A DNA stretch of 25,674 nucleotides. Origin: IDS-8 sp964491485. Its GTDB lineage: Bacteria > Pseudomonadota > Gammaproteobacteria > Steroidobacterales > Woeseiaceae. Of this stretch, positions 8,382-16,834 are shown one piece after another. The notes beneath the pieces were generated by a model. It was not told the DNA's origin. It worked only from the letters and a program-made list of their open reading frames with translations, and did not search any database. The stretch lies in the NCBI GenBank assembly GCA_964491485.1, contig CAZBGV010000040.1, positions 1-25,674 of the forward strand. Reading direction: 5' to 3'. Position 1 is the first letter of the stretch. Each line of letters begins with the position of its first letter. The translations under genes were made by a program, and so were the position numbers.

Positions 8382-9697
8382 GCGGAGTGATTTCCGGCAG
8401 CTCTCCGGCGGGCAGCATGATGGAGCTCGTACGAGAGCTGTATCCGATCTGCAGGAGCCTGACCGGGGATGGGGTGAGGCAGACATTGGCAGCAGTGCAG
8501 GGCTGGGTGCCTTTGACTGTTCGGGAGGTCCCGACGGGCACGCGTGTATTTGACTGGACGGTTCCCAAAGAGTGGAATATCCGGGATGCGTACATTGCGG
8601 ACTTGGACGGACGGCGAATCATCGATTTTCGTCGATGTAACCTGCATGTACTGAACTACAGCGTGCCCATCAAGGCGAGGATACGGCGTGAAGAGCTTCT
8701 CGATCACATTTTCTCGTTGCCCGAACAGCCGCAGCTGATTCCTTACCGGACTTCTTACTACACGGAAAATTGGGGTTTTTGCATCACCGAGGACCAGAAG
8801 CGATCGCTCACGGCGGACGAGTATGACGTTTGTATCGATTCCTCTCTCGAGCATGGGAGTCTGACGTACGGGGAGTGTGTACTGCCCGGAAACAGCGAGG
8901 AGGAGATCCTTTTTTATACCCATGTCTGTCATCCCTCGCTGTGCAACGACAATCTCAGCGGCATAGCGGTCGCGGCGGCCCTGGGGCGATGGTTGGCGGG
9001 GCGGTCAGACCGGCGGTATACGTACCGGCTGATATTCGGGCCCGGCACGATCGGATCCATTACCTGGCTGAGCGAGAACCAGGACCGGCTCAGGAGAATT
9101 CGCCACGGATTGGTGCTCGGACTTCTGGGGGACAGTGCGGGGCACACGTACAAGCGGACGCGAAGCGGCACCGAGCGAATCGATCAGGTGGTGGAGTATG
9201 TGCTGGAAAAGCGGGGGAAGCCGTATCGGATCGTCGACTTTAGCCCATATGGCTATGACGAACGTCAGTTCGGATCACCCGGCATACGGCTTCCGGTGGG
9301 GCGCCTGACCCGTTCGGAAAACGGGGGATATCCGGAGTACCACACCTCGGGCGATGATCTGGACCTCGTTACCGAAGGCCAGCTGGGCGACTCCCTGGCG
9401 GCATTGGAGGAAATAGTCGAGGTGCTCGAGGCGGACTTCCATTATGTCAATACGGCGCCGTACGGGGAGCCCCAGCTGGGACGCCGGGGACTGTATCGAC
9501 CCACGGGAGGAACGGCGATAGAGGATCGGGAATCCGCCATGCTATGGTTGTTGAATCAGTCGGATGGCGACCACTCGGTTCTGGACATCGCTCTTCGATC
9601 GAACATCCGGGTCGAGTCGCTCGCCGCAGTCGCCGCCGAGCTCGAGCGAGCGGGACTGCTCAGGAAGACTGAGGTGAAGCGGGAGGGGGAGATATGA
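8378..9697 (+). CDS. DUF4910/DUF2172 (M28-aminopeptidase-like) protein
   Basis: The 439-residue protein looks like the DUF4910 family, a zinc-peptidase-like core with an inserted DUF2172 segment and a C-terminal winged-helix-like tail. The first part contains TGDGVRQTL and VFDWTVPKEWNIRDAYI. The metal-site candidate is YTHVCHPSLCNDNLSG (180-195; His185 and Asp191 the likely ligands). PEYHTSGDD further on is another conserved His/Asp block, and the last about 60 residues (SVLDIALRSNIRVESL...) resemble a winged helix. Family members recur in polysaccharide and secondary-metabolite clusters, but I know of no established reaction. It overlaps both neighbours by 4 nt, so it is firmly part of the sugar operon. 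An amide hydrolase acting on an acylated or aminoacylated sugar is possible but unproven. Confidence 0.75.
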   Translation: MSGVISGSSPAGSMMELVRELYPICRSLTGDGVRQTLAAVQGWVPLTVREVPTGTRVFDWTVPKEWNIRDAYIADLDGRRIIDFRRCNLHVLNYSVPIKARIRREELLDHIFSLPEQPQLIPYRTSYYTENWGFCITEDQKRSLTADEYDVCIDSSLEHGSLTYGECVLPGNSEEEILFYTHVCHPSLCNDNLSGIAVAAALGRWLAGRSDRRYTYRLIFGPGTIGSITWLSENQDRLRRIRHGLVLGLLGDSAGHTYKRTRSGTERIDQVVEYVLEKRGKPYRIVDFSPYGYDERQFGSPGIRLPVGRLTRSENGGYPEYHTSGDDLDLVTEGQLGDSLAALEEIVEVLEADFHYVNTAPYGEPQLGRRGLYRPTGGTAIEDRESAMLWLLNQSDGDHSVLDIALRSNIRVESLAAVAAELERAGLLRKTEVKREGEI

Positions 9698-10479
9698 AAG
9701 TAGTCCTGTTCTGCGGCGGCTTCGGTACTCGCCTCCGTGAGCATTCAGACGTGATTCCGAAGCCGCTTGTCGATGTCGGGAATCGACCGATACTTTGGCA
9801 TCTCATGAAGTACTACGCATATTACGGGCACAAGGATTTCATTCTTTGCCTGGGATATAAGGGAGAGCAGATCAAGGATTTTTTCCTCAACTACAACAGC
9901 TACTCGTATCGCGACTTCGTAATGAAAGACGGCGGTCGAAGCATTACGCCAGGTCGAAGCGACATCGACGACTGGACCATTCGATTCGTCGACACGGGGC
10001 TGCACTCCAACATTGGGCAGCGCCTGCTCGCGGTGCGCAAGTTTCTCGAAGGGGAAGACACGTTTCTTGCCAACTACAGCGATCAATTGTCGGATTTTCC
10101 GCTTCCCGAGCTGATCCAGTTCCAGAAGGAACGCAATCTCGTAGCAGCTTTCCTGAGCGCCAGGCCGGCATCCCAGTCGATGCACAATCTCGAAATCGAC
10201 GAGAATGGAGTCGTGACCTTGTTCGGTCAGGCATCCCAGTCCGAGTACTGGATCAATGGCGGCTACATGGTCCTGAGCAACGAGATTTTCGACTACATGG
10301 AGCCGGGTGACGAGCTTGTCGAGCAGCCGTTCCAGCGACTGATAAAGGAGAGGAGGCTCGGATCGATAAAGTACACCGGGTTCTGGGCCGCGATGGATAC
10401 TTTCAAGGACAAGATCATGTTCGACCGGATGCACGGGCGCGGCGAGCGGCCGTGGGAAGTCTGGGTCGAACGGCAATAG
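9694..10479 (+). CDS. Glucose-1-phosphate cytidylyltransferase-like nucleotidyltransferase (RfbF family)
   Basis: The 261-residue protein matches RfbF in length and layout. FCGGFGTRLRE (6-16) is the nucleotide loop, IPKPLVDVG (21-29) holds the phosphate-binding Lys23, RPILWHLMKYY follows, and GFWAAMDTFKDK plus PWEVW close the protein. RfbF makes CDP-glucose from CTP and glucose-1-phosphate, the entry to CDP-dideoxy and CDP-branched sugars. At the metal site the usual YGDG is NYSDQ here: Asp130 is kept but the following Gly is Gln, so the substrate or the base preference may differ. Overlap with the upstream gene is 4 nt. The usual partner, CDP-glucose 4,6-dehydratase, is not in the window. 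Confidence 0.82.
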   Translation: MKVVLFCGGFGTRLREHSDVIPKPLVDVGNRPILWHLMKYYAYYGHKDFILCLGYKGEQIKDFFLNYNSYSYRDFVMKDGGRSITPGRSDIDDWTIRFVDTGLHSNIGQRLLAVRKFLEGEDTFLANYSDQLSDFPLPELIQFQKERNLVAAFLSARPASQSMHNLEIDENGVVTLFGQASQSEYWINGGYMVLSNEIFDYMEPGDELVEQPFQRLIKERRLGSIKYTGFWAAMDTFKDKIMFDRMHGRGERPWEVWVERQ

Positions 10480-10480
10480 C

Positions 10481-11140
10481 ATGATTTCCATTCATCCCGG
10501 ATTCGGCGATCCTGCTTGCCCCAGGTTGTTGTGCCTCGGCGCGCACAGCGACGATCTGGAGATCGGCGCCGGCGGAACGATTCTGGAGCTCGGAGAACGT
10601 CATGCATCCGGTGAGATTACCTGGGTAGTCTTCTCCGGAGTGGGTGAACGGCGCTCCGAGGCGCAGGCCAGCGGCGAGCACTTCACAGCGGCGTTCACCC
10701 GGAGGCGCATCGATGTCCATGCTTTCGAGGACGGGTTCTTTCCGTCTCACACGTCTGCGATCAAGCGTATTTTTGAGAGCCTGAAAAGCGAATTGCAGCC
10801 GGATATCGTTTTCACCCATTTCCGGGAAGATCGGCACCAGGATCATCGATTGATTTCCGATCTGACCTGGCAGACATTTCGGGACCATTTGGTCCTCGAG
10901 TACGAGATTCCGAAGTACGACGGCGATCTCGGTGTGCCTAACCTGCACGTTCCGATCTCGGAGCGATCGCGTGAAGGGAAACTTTCGGCTCTCGAGCGCC
11001 ATTTCGGTACGCAACGGAGCAAGGACTGGTTTACGCGCGATACTTTCCTCGCATTGATGCGATTGCGGGGCATCGAGTGTCGGTCGCCGACGGGCTATGC
11101 GGAAGCGTTCCATTGCCGCAAAGCCTCTTTGGCTTTCTAG
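10481..11140 (+). CDS. PIG-L/LmbE-family zinc deacetylase
   Basis: The 219-residue protein has both signatures of the PIG-L family. LCLGAHSDDLEIGAGGT (17-33) gives the zinc ligands of the AHxDD motif, and FTHFREDRHQDHRLISD (111-127) gives the downstream histidine block. Members remove N-acetyl or other N-acyl groups from amino sugars such as GlcNAc-PI, mycothiol precursors and antibiotic sugars. Lying one base after the RfbF-like gene and in a run with an aminotransferase, it probably acts on an N-acylated nucleotide sugar or glycolipid intermediate. No signal peptide is present, so it is cytosolic. It appears to be the last gene of the tightly packed operon; a 169-nt gap follows. Confidence 0.85.
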   Translation: MISIHPGFGDPACPRLLCLGAHSDDLEIGAGGTILELGERHASGEITWVVFSGVGERRSEAQASGEHFTAAFTRRRIDVHAFEDGFFPSHTSAIKRIFESLKSELQPDIVFTHFREDRHQDHRLISDLTWQTFRDHLVLEYEIPKYDGDLGVPNLHVPISERSREGKLSALERHFGTQRSKDWFTRDTFLALMRLRGIECRSPTGYAEAFHCRKASLAF

Positions 11141-11249
11141 CTGCTGCCGAGGGGCCCCGCCGGGTTCACGATGGCATCCAGCGATTCGGCGCAGCTCTGG
11201 GCCGCGGCGACCGGAGCTTACCGAGAGCCGTCGTTCGCTCCGGCAAATG

Positions 11250-11280
11250 TTGCGCCGGATGCGACCGTGTAGGGGATAAT
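11250..11280 (+). promoter_or_regulatory. Weak candidate promoter before the second flippase
   Basis: GATAAT at 11275-11280 lies 30 nt before the GTG start of the second flippase; TTGCGC at 11250-11255 is 19 nt upstream, a long spacer. The 169-nt gap (11141-11309) is the largest inside the plus-strand run and holds no gene I can support. Read-through from the operon is equally possible. Confidence 0.2.
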
Positions 11281-11309
11281 GCCGCCGCAACGGCGTTCCA
11301 AACGAAACA

Positions 11310-12800
11310 GTGACGAATCTTCATCGCCAGATGGCCCGCGGCGCCCTTTGGATGAGCGTGCTGCGCATGTCGATCCGTGGCATTGGCCTGGTCAGCACCG
11401 TCATCCTTGCGCGCCTCCTGGTGCCGGCGGATTTCGGCCTGGTCGCGATGGCCACTTCCATTCTCGCGTTCCTGCAGCTGGCCACGGCTTTCGGTTTCGA
11501 TACTCCGCTGATCCAGAACCAGCAGGCCGACCGGTCACATTTCGATTCCGCCTGGACCTTGAATGTCGCTTTCTACACGGCGCTGACCATCGTGCTCGTG
11601 CTGCTCGCCGACAGCGCAGCGGCCTTCTACCAGGACCCTCGTCTCACCAACGTCATCTATGTTCTTGGTGCAGGGTTCCTGGTCCAGGGGTTTGAAAACA
11701 TCGGCATCGTCCAGTTTCGGAAGGAGCTGGATTTCCGCAAAGACTTCATCATGATGCTGTCGAAGAAGCTGGCGGGCTTCCTCGTGACGATTCCACTCGC
11801 GTTCGTTATGCGGAGCTACTGGGCGCTCGTCGTCGGGATGGTACTGGGCAACGCCCTGTCTGTCCTGTTGAGCTACCTGCTTCATCCGTTCCGTCCGAGA
11901 TTCTCTGTCTCGGCCCTGGGGGAGCTGTTTCGCTTCTCTCGCTGGCTGATGCTGAACAACATCATCAATTTCCTGCGCATGCGCTCACCGGATTTCGTCA
12001 TCGGCAGGATGTTCGGTACCTCGTCTCTCGGTTTGTTTTCGGTCGCGTATGAAATTTCGACACTGCCGACGACCGAGCTGGTTGCGCCGATCAATCGGGC
12101 AGTGTTTCCGGGCTATTCGAAGATTGGCAACGACCCGGCTCTGCTGGGTCGGAGCTATCTGGACGTGCTCGCGATGATTGCCACGATCGCTGTCCCTGCC
12201 GGGTTCGGTATAGCTGCAGTCGCAGCGCCGCTGGTCGATCTCGTCCTGGGGAGCAAGTGGGGAGGTGCTGCCCCTATAGTCGGCATACTCGCAGTGTACG
12301 GGGGGATAGATGCCACCTGCTCGAACACGGGATATGCATTCAATGCGATCGGCAAACCCTACCTGGGTACCTTGATCGGCCTGATCAATGCTGCGCTGCT
12401 GCTCACCTTGTCCATCTCTCTCGCGCTGATCTTCGGTGCGATCGGCGTCGCCGTCGGCTACTTGAGTACCGCGGTTTTGATTGCGCCGCTGGTGTATTGG
12501 CATGCCAGCCGGCAGTTGAGCTTGCGATACCGGGATGTTTTGGGGGTAATCTGGCGCCCCGTGCTGTGCAGCATTTTCATGTATTGCACGATCCTGAGCA
12601 TCGATATGCTGCAGTTGCATCATCCTTCCTGGTTCAGGCTGCTCTTGCTGGTACCCCTGGGTGTGGCGGTCTATTCAGTCCTGATGTTTCTTCTCTGGGT
12701 GGCGGCTGGCCGGCCAAAAAGCGCCGAGTATCGCGTGGCTATGCTCGTGCTCGCCAAGATCAAAGGAACCCGAGCGGAGTTGACGCCAACAGGGCAATGA
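11310..12800 (+). CDS. Wzx-type oligosaccharide flippase (MOP superfamily, WzxC-like), copy 2
   Basis: The 496-residue polytopic membrane protein shares with copy 1 the blocks ARLLVPADFGLVAMA, WTLNV, and GIVQFRKELDFRKDF, at the same distances from the start. It is therefore a paralogue of the flippase at 6286-7791, diverged but collinear. The start is GTG at 11310; an alternative is the in-frame ATG at 11331 (MARGALW), and neither has a strong ribosome site. The role is export of lipid-linked repeat units across the inner membrane. It is separated from the deacetylase by 169 nt and converges on the minus-strand glycosyltransferase 51 nt downstream, so it may be a separately acquired unit. Confidence 0.87.
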   Translation: MTNLHRQMARGALWMSVLRMSIRGIGLVSTVILARLLVPADFGLVAMATSILAFLQLATAFGFDTPLIQNQQADRSHFDSAWTLNVAFYTALTIVLVLLADSAAAFYQDPRLTNVIYVLGAGFLVQGFENIGIVQFRKELDFRKDFIMMLSKKLAGFLVTIPLAFVMRSYWALVVGMVLGNALSVLLSYLLHPFRPRFSVSALGELFRFSRWLMLNNIINFLRMRSPDFVIGRMFGTSSLGLFSVAYEISTLPTTELVAPINRAVFPGYSKIGNDPALLGRSYLDVLAMIATIAVPAGFGIAAVAAPLVDLVLGSKWGGAAPIVGILAVYGGIDATCSNTGYAFNAIGKPYLGTLIGLINAALLLTLSISLALIFGAIGVAVGYLSTAVLIAPLVYWHASRQLSLRYRDVLGVIWRPVLCSIFMYCTILSIDMLQLHHPSWFRLLLLVPLGVAVYSVLMFLLWVAAGRPKSAEYRVAMLVLAKIKGTRAELTPTGQ

Positions 12801-12851
12801 GGACGGGCGGCAATGGACGAACGTCGAGCCGGACGGGCGGATTGCCGCGGG

Positions 12852-13982
12852 CTAATGGCGGCAGTTCCTGATGATTTCCAGTACCTGGCGTGCTCTGGCA
12901 CCCCAGGAATGCCCGTTCGCCAGCTGCCTGAGGCGATCGCGGCATCCGTCGGCGCGCGCCCGCAACTGCGTCTCGATTGCCGCCTCCCAGCCGTCCCTCG
13001 AATGGGAGACCTCCAGGGCCACCGGTATCGATTCCAGCGTCGGTAAGGCAGAGCTGACGACCGGCACTCCCATTGCCCAGTACTGGTAGAGCTTGAGGGG
13101 CGATTCGCTGAATTTCGCCCACCCGGACAGGCCGTAGGGGATCAAGCCGACGTCGAAGCCGGCCATGGCGGAGGCGGCCTTGTCGATCGGCACGGGGCCG
13201 GCGAACCGGACGTTTTCGAGGGCACGCAGCGACCGATACGCGGCCTCTTCGCGCCACGTGCCCGGCCCTTCGAACCCGACCATAACCAGTTGCCAATCCG
13301 GTCGGCGTCGGAACACATCGAGCAGCACCTCGAAATCGATCTTGTCGTTGATCATGCCGAGATAGCCGATCGCCGGCCGCTTGCGCGCAGCGTCCCGTTT
13401 TTTCGAGCTGCCACGGTCGGGAAACGCCGGCAGGAAGACGCCATTGTGAATCACGTGTGAATTCGGGTGTGCAAGTGCCTCGGCAACCTTGCTGTGCGGA
13501 GTGACCACGGCATCGGCGAGCCGGCACAATTCCTCTTCGTCCTGCACGAGCTGATCGGTGGCGCCGAAGAAGTGCCGGAACATGTCGTATGGGTGATAGA
13601 TCAGGACGTCATAGGACAGTCGCTTTACGACTTCTACGAATTCGGGATGCCAGACGTAGAGCGTGCGCTCCTTCCCCATATCGAGCCGCCGCTGCAAACG
13701 TCTCACGTATGCGTGCGAGAAAACCCGGTCCAACCGGGAATATCTGTACGTCCGCGGCCACCGCGGGCTCAGGAGCTCGAGACCGGCCGGCGGAGCAAAC
13801 GGTTGCGGGGCCCGTCTGCGAAACACGGTACGCGGCGCGAGGACGTTCCGCAGGTCTTCCCGCCCGGTCGCGTAGACGATTCGGGTGAGCTCCGCGAGCT
13901 CGTACATGAGGAACTGCCGGCTCGTCCAGTACTGTGCGCGCCATGACGACGTGCTGAGAGACAGCACCACGGAATCGATCAT
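12852..13982 (-). CDS. Glycosyltransferase of the GT-B fold (GT4-like)
   Basis: The 376-residue protein has a GT-B layout. The N-terminal half begins VVLSLSTSSWRAQYWTSRQ, similar to TuaH-like enzymes. VVTPHSKVAEAL and HVIHNGV mark the domain hinge, and the C-terminal half starts IGYLGMINDKIDFEVL. The donor-site block ESPLKLYQYWAMGVPVV (from about residue 293) corresponds to the E-x7-E region of GT4 enzymes, with Glu293 kept and the second acidic position replaced (QYW). It is the only minus-strand gene between the two plus-strand runs and is divergent from the amidotransferase. Donor and linkage are unknown. Confidence 0.85.
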   Translation of the reverse strand: MIDSVVLSLSTSSWRAQYWTSRQFLMYELAELTRIVYATGREDLRNVLAPRTVFRRRAPQPFAPPAGLELLSPRWPRTYRYSRLDRVFSHAYVRRLQRRLDMGKERTLYVWHPEFVEVVKRLSYDVLIYHPYDMFRHFFGATDQLVQDEEELCRLADAVVTPHSKVAEALAHPNSHVIHNGVFLPAFPDRGSSKKRDAARKRPAIGYLGMINDKIDFEVLLDVFRRRPDWQLVMVGFEGPGTWREEAAYRSLRALENVRFAGPVPIDKAASAMAGFDVGLIPYGLSGWAKFSESPLKLYQYWAMGVPVVSSALPTLESIPVALEVSHSRDGWEAAIETQLRARADGCRDRLRQLANGHSWGARARQVLEIIRNCRH

Positions 13983-14284
13983 TCAGTATCTCTCCGGGGA
14001 GGCACGGTGCCGGCAAAGTGCGTGCGAAGGCCATGTGCAGCCAGACCGAGGTTGCTTCGGCGATGGCGCGGTCATCATACATTGGCAGCTCGCTGACCCG
14101 GCGCCGAATGATGCCATTTCTCGCGGTCCAAAGCCGAGTCCCCGTTCTCAATTGCCCGCAGGCTGCCCACCGCAAACGGTCGGAAGCACTGTGAATGATT
14201 TCTCGGACCCCGCACCGGAATTTCTTTATACTTCGCGGCCTTGTCGAGGGAAACGGCGCCGAGACGCCGACGGAGCCTGAACCG
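13983..14284. other. 302-nt divergent intergenic region with one candidate promoter
   Basis: The space lies between the minus-strand glycosyltransferase and the plus-strand amidotransferase, so it should hold promoters for both. I see one good -10-like hexamer, TATACT (14227-14232), in a locally AT-rich stretch, with only a poor -35 (CGGACC, 14204-14209, 17-nt spacer). No open frame here looks like a protein and I see no RNA gene. Confidence 0.4.
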
Positions 14285-16225
14285 ATGTGCGGGATCGCCG
14301 GAATCTGGTATCCGGACGGGCGAGAGCCGGATGCCGCGGCCGTGCGAAGGATGACCGGTTGCCTGACGCACCGCGGCCCCGACGAGGAAGGTTATCACCT
14401 CGAGGCCGGTATCGCCCTCGGTCACCGGCGCCTGTCAATCATCGACTTGGCCACCGGGCAGCAACCGCTGTGCAACGAGGACGGCAGCGTCCGGGTCGCT
14501 TTCAATGGCGAGATATTCAACTACCTCGAGCTGCGCAGGGACCTGGAGAAGCGCGGCCATCGCTTCCGTACGAGCAGCGATACCGAAACGCTGGTCCACC
14601 TGTACGAGGAGAGGGGGCTCGAGTTCGTAGAGGACCTCAACGGGCAGTTCGCGATCGCTCTTTGGGACCGGGCGAACCGCCGGCTCGTCCTGGTGCGCGA
14701 CCGGGCAGGCATTCGCCCGTTGTTCCATGCAGCCCTGCCGGACGGGACCGTCCTTTTTGGCTCCGAAGTGAAGGCCCTGTTTGCACATGGTCGGCTGAAT
14801 GCGGAAATCGATCCGGTCGCGCTGGGGCAGATCGCGACTTTTTGGGTGACTGTGCCCCCACGAACGCCGTTCCGCGGCGTCCAGGAGCTGGCGCCCGCCA
14901 GCATGCTGGTGCTGGAGAAGGGCCGCCGCACTGAACATCGCTACTGGAAGTACGATTTTCCGGCGGAGCATGAATACGAAGACCGGCCGCTCGATGACTG
15001 GAGCGAGCAGGTCAGGGAGATCCTGCACGATGCCGTACGCCTGCAGTTACGCTCCGACGTTCCGGTAGCGGCTTATCTCAGCGGGGGGCTGGACTCTTCC
15101 ATACTCACGTCACTGGTAAAACGGTATCACAACAACGACCTCACCACCTTTTCCGTAACTTTCGGCGATGCACGCTTCGACGAGCGCGAATATCAACGGC
15201 AGGTAGTCGAGCATCTCGGCACGGATCACCGGCAGGTCGAAGTCGGCGGGGAGGACATTGGCCACGCGTTCGCCGACGTGGTCTGGTTTGCGGAACGCCC
15301 GATGATGCGTACTGCTCCCGCTCCCTTGCTGGCGCTTTCGGGGCTGGTGCGTGCCAGCGGAACCAAGGTCGTGCTGACAGGGGAGGGTGCGGACGAGGTC
15401 TTCGCCGGCTATAACGTGTTCCGTGAGGACAAGGCAAGGCGATTCTGGGCGCGAAACCCGGATTCGTCGTGGCGGCCCATGCTGTTGTCCAGCCTCTACG
15501 CCTATGTCGAACGGGATCCTCGCGCGGAAGCGTTCTGGCGGCTGTTCTTTCGAAAGGGACTGGAGAACACTTCCGATCCGTACTATTCGCACCGGATACG
15601 CTGGCACAACACGTCACAGATGAAGGCCCTCTTTGCAGCGCCGATCCGTGAGGCGATGCAAAGCGACGAGGAGATGTTGTCGGAGCTCGAGGCGTACCTG
15701 GGCCCTGGGCGTGCACGCTGGCATCCGCTTTGCCGGGCGCAGTACCTCGAACTGTCGCTGTTCCTGCCGAACTATCTCCTGAGCTCGCAAGGCGACCGGA
15801 TGATGATGGCCAACTCCGTGGAAGGGCGTGTTCCCTTTCTCGATCACCGGGTCATCGAGCTCGCAGCGCGCATTCCACCGAAGTTCAAGCTGCGCGGGAT
15901 GAATGAAAAGTACATCCTCAAGCGGGCATTTGCGGACCTGCTGCCGGCAGCGATCGGGACACGTCCCAAGCAGCCGTACCGGGCGCCGATCGCCGGCTGC
16001 CTGGCAGGCCGCGAAAATCTCGCCGCCCGGCTGCTCCAGGACCACGAGCTGGAAAAGACCGGCCTGGTTGCGGGGCCTGCTGCCCGAAAACTGCTGCAGC
16101 GGGCGGAGAGCGGGGCACTCGGCGAACGCGAAGAGATGGGCCTGGCGACGATCGCTTCGCTGCAGCTCCTGCATCATCACTTTGTTGCGAAGCCCGGACG
16201 GTCCAATTTGAGGGAAACGGCATGA
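14285..16225 (+). CDS. Asparagine-synthase-type glutamine amidotransferase (AsnB family)
   Basis: The 646-residue protein starts MCGIAGIW, which places the class II glutaminase nucleophile at Cys2 and fixes the start at 14285 although the frame is open from 14195. The glutaminase pocket shows Arg49 (HRRLSIID), FNGEIFNY (73-80) and SSDTE with Asp99. The synthetase half has the ATP-pyrophosphatase loop SGGLDSS (266-272), then TGEGADEVFAGYN and NSVEGRVPFLDH. Both halves look active. The known family reaction is glutamine- and ATP-dependent amidation of a carboxylate. In exosortase-type polysaccharide loci AsnB homologues are common and are thought to amidate a sugar acid or side chain rather than aspartate. 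It overlaps the acyltransferase by 4 nt. Confidence 0.9.
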   Translation: MCGIAGIWYPDGREPDAAAVRRMTGCLTHRGPDEEGYHLEAGIALGHRRLSIIDLATGQQPLCNEDGSVRVAFNGEIFNYLELRRDLEKRGHRFRTSSDTETLVHLYEERGLEFVEDLNGQFAIALWDRANRRLVLVRDRAGIRPLFHAALPDGTVLFGSEVKALFAHGRLNAEIDPVALGQIATFWVTVPPRTPFRGVQELAPASMLVLEKGRRTEHRYWKYDFPAEHEYEDRPLDDWSEQVREILHDAVRLQLRSDVPVAAYLSGGLDSSILTSLVKRYHNNDLTTFSVTFGDARFDEREYQRQVVEHLGTDHRQVEVGGEDIGHAFADVVWFAERPMMRTAPAPLLALSGLVRASGTKVVLTGEGADEVFAGYNVFREDKARRFWARNPDSSWRPMLLSSLYAYVERDPRAEAFWRLFFRKGLENTSDPYYSHRIRWHNTSQMKALFAAPIREAMQSDEEMLSELEAYLGPGRARWHPLCRAQYLELSLFLPNYLLSSQGDRMMMANSVEGRVPFLDHRVIELAARIPPKFKLRGMNEKYILKRAFADLLPAAIGTRPKQPYRAPIAGCLAGRENLAARLLQDHELEKTGLVAGPAARKLLQRAESGALGEREEMGLATIASLQLLHHHFVAKPGRSNLRETA

Positions 16226-16815
16226 GCGACGTTCCAAAGTGGAAGCGGACGTATTGGAAGTACGACTGGAAATTGAAACTGGTTGCGGCATCGCTGGCCG
16301 CGGGTTTCCCGGGTGCGCTCGGGGTGCGCATCCGCCCGTTCATATTTCGGCGCGTCCTGAAGAGCATGGGAAGGAATGTCGTATTCCAGAGGGGAATGCG
16401 GCTGGTCTGCCCGGAATCCATTGCCATCGGCTCGAACTGCAATTTCGCGTCTGATGTCTTCATCACCGGCGGGGGCGGTGTCACGATCGGTGACTGGGTC
16501 GGGTTCGGCCCGGGCACCAAGGTATGGTCGATCAACCACCGGTTCGACGATCCGGAGCGGCCGTGGCTGTTACAGGGGCACGAGTTGAAACCCGTCACGA
16601 TCGAAGACGACGTCTGGCTGGGAGCCAACGTATTCGTGGCGCCCGGGGTTACCATCGGTCGCGGTGCAATCGTGTCCGCGGGAGCGGTCGTGAACAAGAA
16701 CATTCCGGCTTTCGCGCTGGCCGCCGGAAACCCGGCACGGGTGATCGGATGGCGCAAGAAGCCGCGGGCGGGACAACCCGCGCCGAGCGCGGATGCCGCG
16801 TCGGAGACGGGATAG
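16222..16815 (+). CDS. Left-handed beta-helix (hexapeptide-repeat) acyltransferase
   Basis: The 197-residue protein carries hexapeptide repeats from about residue 65 (IAIGSNCNFASDVFI, VTIGDWVGFGPG), the insertion loop WSINHRFDDPERPW with the catalytic-type histidine, and the closing VTIEDDVWLGANVFVAPGV block followed by GRGAIVSAGAVV and AAGNPARVIGW. This is the maltose/galactoside O-acetyltransferase type, which transfers acetyl from acetyl-CoA to a sugar hydroxyl. It overlaps the amidotransferase by 4 nt and is 19 nt from the SGNH-like gene. The three probably form one transcript that modifies the polysaccharide. Confidence 0.87.
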   Translation: MSDVPKWKRTYWKYDWKLKLVAASLAAGFPGALGVRIRPFIFRRVLKSMGRNVVFQRGMRLVCPESIAIGSNCNFASDVFITGGGGVTIGDWVGFGPGTKVWSINHRFDDPERPWLLQGHELKPVTIEDDVWLGANVFVAPGVTIGRGAIVSAGAVVNKNIPAFALAAGNPARVIGWRKKPRAGQPAPSADAASETG

Positions 16816-16834
16816 CGGCGCGAGCAGGACAGGT

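Noticed and set aside
12801..12840. Direct repeat GGACGGGCGG (12801-12810 and 12831-12840) between convergent genes
   Set aside because: Only two 10-nt GC-rich copies, no target-site or array structure; likely chance.
12843..12863. Small hairpin TGCCGC/GCGGCA at the end of the glycosyltransferase gene
   Set aside because: Six-bp stem with a 9-nt loop and no T-run on either side; too weak to call a terminator.
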